Positions 5,562-6,487 of a DNA stretch of 6,487 nt are shown piece after piece. Within the stretch, counting starts at the first letter, position 1; the number at the start of each line of letters is the position of its first letter. The stretch covers positions 1 to 6,487 of the forward strand of contig CABRSG010000136.1 of assembly GCA_902473545.1 (NCBI GenBank). Direction: 5' to 3'. A program made the translations under genes and the position numbers. The stretch comes from an uncultured Lachnospiraceae bacterium. Its GTDB lineage: Bacteria > Bacillota > Clostridia > Lachnospirales > Lachnospiraceae. Below the pieces are notes generated by a model. That model did not search any database, was not told where the DNA came from, and worked only from the letters and a program-made list of their open reading frames with translations.

Positions 5562-6487
5562 AATATCAAGATTCTGCGCGTAAACCGCGTTTTCCTCAAT
5601 AAACTCGCGGCGCGGCTCCACCTGGTCGCCCATAAGCGTCGTGAAGGTAAGGTCCAGCTCCGACGACGTTTCCTCGTCCATCTTCACGCGAAGAAGCACG
5701 CGCTTCTCCGGGTCCATAGTCGTCTCCCAGAGCTGCTCTGCATCCATCTCTCCCAGACCTTTGTAGCGCTGGATTTTATTATTCTGGTCGCGCCCGACCT
5801 CTTTTAAGATTGCATCCAGTTCATCGTCGCTGTACGCATACCACACCTTTTTATTCTTCTCCAGCTTGTAAAGCGGGGGCTGTGCAAGATACACGTAGCC
5901 TCCCTTAATCAGATCCGGCATGAACCGATACAAAAACGTCAAAAGCAGCGTACTGATATGCGCGCCGTCCACATCGGCATCGGTCATGATAATGATCTTA
6001 TGGTAGCGCAACTTGGTGATATCGAAATCCTCATGGATTCCGGTGCCGAAAGCCGTAATCATCGCCTTGATCTCCGCGTTCGCATATATGCGGTCAAGTC
6101 TTGCTTTTTCCACATTGAGGATTTTTCCGCGCAGCGGCAGGATCGCCTGCGTCGCACGGCTGCGTGCTTCCTTCGCGGAACCGCCTGCGGAATCTCCCTC
6201 AACAATATAGATCTCGCAGTTTGCCGGATTCTTGTCCGAGCAGTCTGCCAGCTTGCCCGGCAGAGAAAGTCCGTCGAGCGCCGATTTTCTTCTGGTGAGG
6301 TCGCGTGCCTTTCTCGCCGCCTCACGTGCACGCTGGGCCATGATCGACTTATCGAGAATCAGCTTCGCCGCCTGCGGATGCTGTTCCAGATAGATCATAA
6401 GCTGCTCGGAAACAATGCTGTCCACTGCTCCGCGCGCTTCGCTGTTGCCAAGCTTCTGCTTCGTCTGTCCCTCAAACTGCGGCTCCT
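5559..6487 (-). CDS. gyrB: DNA gyrase subunit B, C-terminal half (5' end outside window)
   Basis: This is the C-terminal 308 codons of GyrB, the ATPase and TOPRIM subunit of the A2B2 gyrase that introduces negative supercoils in the cytoplasm. The frame is open to the window edge. The first visible residues read EPQFEGQTKQKLGNSEARGA, a conserved transducer-domain stretch, so the GTG at 6425 is an internal valine and not a start. The TOPRIM domain is intact. EGDSAGGS carries the catalytic Glu at visible residue 96 (6198-6200), and MTDADVDG carries the metal-binding Asp residues at visible 169, 171 and 173. PLRGKILNVEKARLDR lies between them. The C-terminal RYKGLGEMDAEQLW block and the MGDQVEPRREFIEENA tail end the protein as in Gram-positive GyrB, without the large insertion known from enterobacteria. 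ParE is the alternative, but the next gene carries a GyrA box, which supports gyrase. The TAG stop is fused to the gyrA ribosome-binding site. Confidence 0.97.
   Translation of the reverse strand, partial: EPQFEGQTKQKLGNSEARGAVDSIVSEQLMIYLEQHPQAAKLILDKSIMAQRAREAARKARDLTRRKSALDGLSLPGKLADCSDKNPANCEIYIVEGDSAGGSAKEARSRATQAILPLRGKILNVEKARLDRIYANAEIKAMITAFGTGIHEDFDITKLRYHKIIIMTDADVDGAHISTLLLTFLYRFMPDLIKGGYVYLAQPPLYKLEKNKKVWYAYSDDELDAILKEVGRDQNNKIQRYKGLGEMDAEQLWETTMDPEKRVLLRVKMDEETSSELDLTFTTLMGDQVEPRREFIEENAVYAQNLDI

Noticed and set aside
6423..6425. GTG as a possible gyrB start
   Set aside because: The frame stays open to the window edge with conserved GyrB sequence (EPQFEGQTK...), so this is the internal Val of GAVDS.

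Overview
The window is a compact, entirely minus-strand stretch of what looks like a low-to-mid-GC Gram-positive chromosome. The likely source is a Clostridia member, and probably Lachnospiraceae by the style of the protein sequences. That placement is inference from recognised motifs and gene content (a MurT/GatD pair, strong GGAGG-type Shine-Dalgarno sites, tight gene packing), not from a search.

Reading in the direction of transcription (high to low coordinates), the window opens inside gyrB, whose C-terminal half is present. It continues through gyrA (complete, GTG start), murT, gatD and a plsC-type acyltransferase. The junctions are 11 nt, 13 nt, a 4-nt ATGA overlap and 13 nt. In three of the four junctions the upstream stop codon is fused to the downstream Shine-Dalgarno, so the five genes look like one translationally coupled operon. 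An intrinsic terminator (9-bp stem plus seven T) closes it after plsC. Only 11 bp further on, a sigma-70-type promoter with perfect TTGACA and TATAAT boxes and a 17-bp spacer begins. It drives a tRNA-Ser(GCU) gene whose first 55 nt are in the window and which is cut off at coordinate 1.

Functionally, GyrB and GyrA form the ATP-dependent supercoiling enzyme. MurT and GatD form the amidotransferase that converts the alpha-carboxyl of D-Glu in the lipid II stem peptide to D-isoglutamine. The PlsC-type enzyme makes phosphatidic acid at the membrane. DNA topology, wall precursor modification and phospholipid synthesis therefore appear to share one transcript. No mobile element, CRISPR array or foreign island is visible.

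I see no wholly new system. The points most worth a second look are the gyrase-murT-gatD-plsC linkage, a glycine at GyrA position 88 in the quinolone region, a perfect inverted repeat lying exactly on those codons, and the hairpin placed at the very start of the tRNA transcript.
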